Positions 58,282 to 64,000 of a DNA stretch of 64,000 nt are shown here, in pieces (within the stretch, counting starts at the first letter, position 1; each line of letters opens with the position of its first letter). This DNA comes from Viola odorata. Its lineage: Eukaryota > Streptophyta > Magnoliopsida > Malpighiales > Violaceae. The notes under the pieces are model-generated. The model saw nothing but the letters and a program-made list of their open reading frames with translations. It had not been told where the DNA came from and did no database searches. The DNA lies in assembly GCA_963691705.1 (NCBI GenBank), contig OY829542.1, positions 44,513,105-44,577,104 of the forward strand, in the 5' to 3' direction. A program made the position numbers and the translations under genes.

Positions 58282-58700
58282 TATTATGGTTTGTGTTTGA
58301 CTCTTGTTTTGGATAATTGTTGAACTTATTACTTTTATGAAGTAATTTTATTTATGCTTGCTCCTTTACTTCTCCATATTGATCTTAATTGGTAAAAATA
58401 TATTTCTCTTTTGTGCTTTAATTATTATTTTGTGTCCCTTTTTGTTAATGGCAAAAGGGGAGAAAACATATATGGTAGGATTAAGGGGGAGCAATTTTCT
58501 TTGCCATGCTCCATGCAACTAACGTTTGTATGTAGGGGGCGACGCATTAAGTCTCTTTAAGCAATTCGATAGGGGGAGCATTTTTTGGCAAAGAAACAGG
58601 GGGGTAAATTTTCTCTCCTTTTTAACATCTTAATTTAAAATTACAAAGTTAAATTTGATTAAAATTAATTTGTGGTTGCCATCATCAAAAAGGGGAAGAT
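58282..58700 (+). other. 3' untranslated region and polypurine tracts of the copia element
   Basis: Several purine-rich blocks follow each other: 58453-58466, 58481-58492, 58570-58580, 58600-58611 and the LTR-adjacent 58687-58700. The last is at the normal primer position. No protein. Confidence 0.6.
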
Positions 58701-59757
58701 TGTTGGCCCAAGGGGGACATTAATCTTTTTTTTGATGATTTATAGACACACAAATTAATTAGAATACTAACGTAATTTTAAGCTAAAGTGTTTATATAGT
58801 TTGCGAAGGTGACAACAAAAAGGCAACGACACAATTATCGCAAGCTAAAAATCAAGTGTGTAATAAAGCGTAAACATGTAAGTATGATTGTATTTAACAC
58901 TTGATTTATGTTCAAATATACCTCAAAAGAAAGTGTCAAAAGCTTTTGCGCTAAAACGAGTTTCGAAAAATAAAGTGTCGCTTTTGAAAACAGTAGTTAG
59001 CGGCATGCCGCCAAGGGTGCGCCAAAACTGGTCCGAGAGGATATTTTTCTTCCAGAGCTTAGCAGCATACCACTAAGGGCTTAGCGCATACCGTTAAGAC
59101 TTTGACAATCATAACAACTCTTTTTCAACTACCAATAACAACTAGTTTTTGCTCTCTCCTCTATGGACGAGCCTCCAACCTCTTGGCACTATAAATACTC
59201 ATCTAAAATGAGTTTCTAACTGCTAATAGAGTTCTTACAAACTTCCAAACACACAAATTCACTTACAAGCTTACAAAATCAAGATTTTACAATACAAGCT
59301 TCTCTCAAAGGTTTTGATTAATTCTTGTGTTGATCTTTCAAGTGTATTTAAAGCTTTCTTTTGAGGTAATATTGAGCATTTATTGGTGTTGATTGTCAAT
59401 TATACATTTATCATTTTATACACCAATTCTTTGTTGCAATTACTATCATATTTATTGTGAAGATTTGAAAAGTGTACCTAACACTTTTGGGTATTGGGTT
59501 GTTGTTCTTATCCCTTGAAAAAGAACATAAGTTGTGGTTGAGCCCGTAAAAACCATAGGTTGTAAGGTTGAGAGATGAACCAAGAAAAGCTCAAGTAATA
59601 GCAAAAGGATTTGCATTTGAAAATCCTAATGTGGAAGTTCTTAGGTAGTGGAGTACAATTCGGTTGAGAATTGGAACCGCTATAAATATTGTGTTTTGAT
59701 ATTCTCTCTACTCTTACTTGTGCAGAAATTTAAATCCCCCCGTTTATTGGATTATCA
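58701..59757 (+). repeat. 3' LTR of the copia element
   Basis: 1,057 bp, with the TATA box at 59189-59197. It is 60 bp shorter than the left LTR, mainly by loss of the segment between two palindromic motifs near 59035. Confidence 0.85.
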
Positions 59758-62344
59758 TAGTGGACACTACTTACTGAATTACGTTAAAAATAATATATTT
59801 TATACTTTATTATTTTATGTTTATCCGTGATTGATTGCGTGTTGTTCTAACATATCTTAGTGCGCTAAACAAGCGGGGCAAAAAGAGAAAACGATTACAT
59901 CTCCTTCCATTTATCTGCTACTGGATCGTTCACGTGTGAATTTTTCAAGGGAATTCGAAAAGCAAAGCTTGGCCTATTGAGTTAAAAGATGTTTGGGGCA
60001 TGCATTTGGCCTTTGGAGCTAGGGCATATATGCCTACATATAATTAAGGGTGGGTTTGACAAGAACTTGATTCTGTTTGATCACCGATTAAAGTAAAACA
60101 AAAGTCAAAAATTGTTTTAGATAAAAAAAAGTATGGGCGGCTTAATGTTCGTGTTATCCTTGCATAACTTAGCAAAGTAGATTCTGAATGGCATACTTAG
60201 AAAATATTATTATCGGATAAAAATGGAAATATTCTGATTTTTCATATAATAAAACTTTTAAACACCGCCATGTCAATCCTTTGATTTCCTTTGCTATTTA
60301 TGTTGCTTTGGGAACTTGATGCTGCCTCTCTTGCTTTACCTATCAAATCATACGTTTATTTATTTGTTTGTTTAATTTATCTTTCATTTACATAATCAAT
60401 GGCTGACAATGTCAAACCTTTTATTCAACTATGACATGCACGATTTAACGATTTAGTGTTTGGAGAAGTAATGTCGACAGCAGGAATCATGGTTAATAAT
60501 TTCAATCAAGTAAAGTTTTTTTTGTTGAAACTGAAAATCAGCAAAAGAAACTTTTAATTAATTTAATAGTTGTATTTCTTGAAGTAGCATAAAGCAGTAA
60601 AGCACTATGCTTTTACTTAACTATCCATGGAAGATGATACGGTTGAATTAGGAAAGGTTTTTTTTTTTGGGTACAAACTTTGGCACCGCGTCATTTCTAC
60701 CTTTCTTGAGATGACTAAGGCTTAAAGAGTTGTGAATTTGGTTTCTCGAATTAATGGTTAATCGGGTAATTAATGGGAATATGGCCTAAAAGCAAATAGA
60801 TGAAGCACAATGCACACTAGGCGATAGCTAGAGTAGGGATTTTTATCGTTTACTTCTCGAGCATAACGCGTATAATATTTTACGTATAATTTAGTTTTCA
60901 AAAAGTTACATATATACTAATTAAGAAGAGTTTTTGATATAGCATAGTTTATGATCTTTGATGTTCATCTTATTAAGAAAATAAATTAAAGTGTCAAATT
61001 ATTTTGAGATTCAATGATTCGAATTTATATATTTTTCATCTCGTTGGAAGCACTATATGGTTTCGGTTTGGCCATGGAAATCTACAAACATTGCTTCAGG
61101 AACTTAATTCAACAAATATTGCATTAATTCATTAGTAGTGAGAGAATTTAAATAACAAATCATGCTACATCTAATTCTAGTCCACTCTGTCATCTGACAC
61201 GTTAGTTCCCCAACCTCCAAACAGCAAACATCTCCAGCTTGTAGCCCGATCCTAAGTAATTACTGTAGTTGGTCTGGAATCGGGATCTTTTACTAAATTT
61301 TTACTACTTCCTCCCTCCTTCCGCTATTTTATACTAGATGTCAAATTAATAAAAAATACATAATATATCAAAATAAATTTAATAAAACACTGATTCCTCA
61401 TCGTATTAATCAATAAAAAAAATACATTAATGTCTTAAAAAATGTAATAAAACAACCTATTAAATACAATTTCCCCCCAAAACCGGTAATCTATTGTTAG
61501 CTAGAATACATTTTTTATTGAAGGCACACATGACTAGACTAATAAGTCAATTTGTTATATCAATTGAATGTTTACTCCGCGTTCCTGGCAAAAGAAGAAT
61601 AATTGGCAACTAACTTGCATGATTTGCTACTGAATTATTTATTTATTTGCTTTAGGTGTCCGATTTGGGCTTGTGGCTGAATGTAGGCCCTAAGTATGGT
61701 GGGCCGGCACATCTAGTGTAGTAAGTAGCAACACTATTTTTCATTTGTTTTTACTTGCAAGTCTAACTTCTAATCGTTTTTTTTATCACTGTCCTTTTAC
61801 ATGAAATTAATATTTTTTAATTTTTATTAAGTCTTTTTTCTAAAAGACAGTAACTCATTCAGTATAGTTTTTTTTATTTTATTTTCAAAAATTGATTTTT
61901 TTAACATTAATTAAAAGTGAATAAGTCATTTATCGCTCAACCACGGTAAATGTACAAATGTTTGTTTCTAATGGTTTTTTAAATACCTAACCTAACTAAT
62001 ATTTTTATGTTTTTATTCTCCTTCTCTCTAAGTCTCATTTTCGCTCATTTCAACAACAAAAAAAATCTCGTTCGAATATTGTCAGGTTTTAAAAATGATA
62101 ACTGTGTGTAGGTTTGTTTCATTCTCAAAACTCGAAATTAAAATCTTAATTAAAAATGGATAAATTTCATACCATTTGATCATCTACTCTAACCCTAAGC
62201 CAATATTGATTAGAAATTTACAACTAGTACTATTTTTAGAGAAGAAAAAGGGGGAAGAATTCAAAAATAACAAAATGGCATGGTGTATAAATAAGTGTAC
62301 GGAAAAGTGGGGGTGTATATTGTCATATTGATGAGAGGGTGAGG
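59758..62344. other. Intergenic sequence upstream of the acyltransferase gene
   Basis: AT-rich, no gene or clear repeat recognised. The last few hundred bases form the promoter region of the BAHD gene. Confidence 0.5.
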
Positions 62345-62352
62345 CTATAAAA
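62345..62352 (+). promoter_or_regulatory. TATA box of the BAHD gene
   Basis: ctataaaa, about 230 bp before the ATG at 62584, followed by a C/T-rich leader. Confidence 0.65.
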
Positions 62353-62583
62353 TGAACATCTGAGCACACACACGCAGCCACGCATCTCCTTACCTCCGCT
62401 CTCCTAAAAGGAATCTCTCAAATCAATATTGTATTGTCGCTAGATCTCTCCCTCTGTCTACCCTAAAATAAACCTCTCCTTTCCTTCCTTTTCCTTCCTC
62501 TGTTCTCTCGCCCAGACCCAATCAATCAAAATCCTAATTATTTTTCAGATCAGTTAATTACAGTTAATCAAGCATACATAACC

Positions 62584-64000
62584 ATGTTAAGATCACCACC
62601 TGATCATGAGCTCCCAGATTGTTTCTACAAACAAAAGCACCCAATCTTGATCACCCCTGCCACTCAAACTCCAAGCCATCATCTCTACCTCTCCAATCTT
62701 GATGATCAGAAATTCCTAAGGTTCTCTATCAAATATCTCTACCTTTTCGAGAAATCGGTCAGCCCAGATTTCTTGAAACATTCACTCTCTAAAGCTCTTG
62801 TGCATTACTACCCTCTAGCAGGGAGGTTAAGAAGCAGCAGTACTACTACAGAAACTGATCAGAAGCTTGAAATTGATTGCAATGGAGAAGGAGCTGTGTT
62901 TGCCGAAGCTTTCATGGATATTGCAGCTGATCAATTCCTTCAACTTTCCAAGAAACCAAACAGGTCCTGGAGAAAACTTCTGTACAGGGTCGAAGCTCAA
63001 TCATTCCTGGATATCCCCCCCCTTGTTGTTCAGGTAATTAATTACTAGTTTCTTGTTAATTATCTCCCTTAATTAATTACTTAATCACCGCATACCTCTT
63101 TAACTTAATTACATTTTTTTCAAACATTTTTATGTTAACAGGAAAACAGGACAGTAATTTACTAACTTCTTATAAAAAGAAAAGAAAAGAATGTTTGTTG
63201 AATGATTTGTTAAATATTTAGTGTTTACTAATAGTTAATTGTTATTCCTCTATTTTATTTTACTTCCTTCGCATTCTTAGGTAGCGGAAATAATCACTGA
63301 AGTACAAACTATATAGATATATAATTTATTGATTATCTATAAAAAATAAAATATTAATAATGTAGCAAGTTTGAGTTTATGTATAAAAATTGATTACAAT
63401 ATCAAATAGCTTAATGCTCCAAAATCCTATGACGTGACCAGATATTTAGCAGTAGTTAAGTTCTCGGTTTTCAAGTTGTTGATTGTCATCTTTCTCTTTC
63501 AATTATGCTTTTGGCTTTTTAGCACATGATAAAGAATTGACGTGAATAAAATTAATCCTAAATTTTTAACCCGGTAGACTTTTATATGTGTTCGGGTCTA
63601 AAGTTATGCCACCGTAACGACACCGTTTCATTTTGCTTGAATTGCCTAAACATAATGTTACCCAAATGTAGACGGACCTGACCTACTTTTCTGCGTGTGA
63701 TGGCCTTGCACATTCATCATTTGCTCCTTTCACTTGTGAGCTTTTGGTTTGGATGCTTTTTTCCCTTTTATTTTCATTTTCATTTTTACCTTTTTCCTAA
63801 TTGGTTAATCAAATTACCCCACCCATTAATTGGTTAATACAAGTTCCCTTGTTTATTAATTAGGTTCCAATTTACTATTGCAGGTAACGAATCTTGGGTG
63901 CGGAGGGATGATCTTGTGCACCGCGATCAACCACTGCTTATGCGACGGCATCGGGAGTTCACAGTTCTTACACGCTTGGGCCCACATCACAACCAAGCCA
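62584..64000 (+). CDS. BAHD acyltransferase, partial (cut by window end)
   Basis: Exon 1 is 62584-63033 (150 codons) and exon 2 starts at 63884 and runs off the window. The intron is 850 bp with gtaatt / ttgcag ends, phase 0, at the position common in this family. Exon 1 has FLKHSLSKALVHYYPLAGRL, the usual start of the N-terminal lobe. Exon 2 has HCLCDGIGSSQFLHAWA, the catalytic HxxxDG motif (H167, D171). BAHD enzymes transfer acyl groups from CoA thioesters to alcohols or amines in the cytosol, for example in suberin, cutin, pigment or polyamine-conjugate synthesis. The DFGWG motif and C-terminus are outside the window. The wording resembles the fatty-alcohol/hydroxycinnamoyl branch, but substrate cannot be inferred. 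No damage seen. Confidence 0.9.
63034..63883 (+). other. Intron 1 of the BAHD gene
   Basis: AT-rich, GT-AG ends, frame-preserving. It contains aacgacaccgttt (about 63617-63629), a word similar to the aaacggtgtcgtt motif near 36995. Confidence 0.75.

Larger units (their letters stand above)
37766..59757 (+). mobile_element. SIRE/Maximus-type Ty1/copia retrotransposon with a third ORF
   Basis: Left LTR 37766-38882 and right LTR 58701-59757, both starting TGTTGGC(t/c)CAAGG and ending ATTATCA. Flanking bases gagtg / tagtg give a 4-of-5 target duplication. The purine tract aaaaaggggaagat sits directly before the right LTR. Own length without nested insertions is about 9.6 kb. Gene order is gag, protease, integrase, RT, RNase H, then an extra ORF in the position where SIRE elements carry an env-like ORF. 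All three ORFs are broken by frameshifts and stops. A hAT element (44637-46290) and a LARD-like LTR element (47558-58276) are inserted in it. Confidence 0.88.

Overview
This is nuclear DNA from a flowering plant, most likely a eudicot. Genes have spliceosomal introns, the only complete host gene is a plant group C MAP kinase, a plant-specific BAHD acyltransferase starts at the right edge, and most of the rest is nested plant transposable elements. I cannot name the species.

Layout. 1-1241: end of an LTR element on the minus strand. 1286-21240: wreck of an Athila-like Ty3/gypsy element (plus strand) whose 3' LTR is split by a complete 16.2-kb Tat-lineage Ty3/gypsy element (4384-20577, minus strand, 587-bp LTRs, duplicated ccaat target). 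The Tat element carries gag-pol on the minus strand and, between pol and its 3' LTR, a long block of genes in antisense orientation. These include two related, intron-containing genes of the 'putative gypsy type transposon' (Transposase_28-like) family. 21241-23354: 5' end of a second Athila-like element (minus). 23355-27328: a non-autonomous Mutator-like element (9-bp target duplication) that contains a second Mutator-like element and a hAT-type element, each with its own perfect target duplication.

29301-33292: a segment with imperfect inverted ends holding a 5'-truncated, intron-containing copy of the proteasome maturation factor UMP1, followed by AT-rich repeats. 34203-36278: intact MAP kinase gene (minus). 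37766-59757: a SIRE/Maximus-type Ty1/copia element (plus) with gag, pol and a third ORF of the 'putative plant transposon protein' (Transposase_32-like) type. The third ORF is split by a hAT element (44637-46290), and the stretch after it by a 10.7-kb non-coding LTR element (47558-58276, LARD-like, minus) with 2.5-kb LTRs and five different tandem arrays. 62584-64000: first exon, intron and start of exon 2 of a BAHD acyltransferase gene, cut by the window edge.

The host genes (MAP kinase, BAHD) do not form a unit; they are islands among transposons. The main points for a second look are the antisense gene block of the Tat element and its duplicated gene; the fact that all 15 in-frame stops in that element can be explained by C-to-T/G-to-A changes while the reading frames stay almost free of indels; the palindrome shared by the copia LTR and the leader of its third ORF; and the five-array LARD. 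All boundaries were read by eye. Lineage and family names rest on motif recognition, not on a search.
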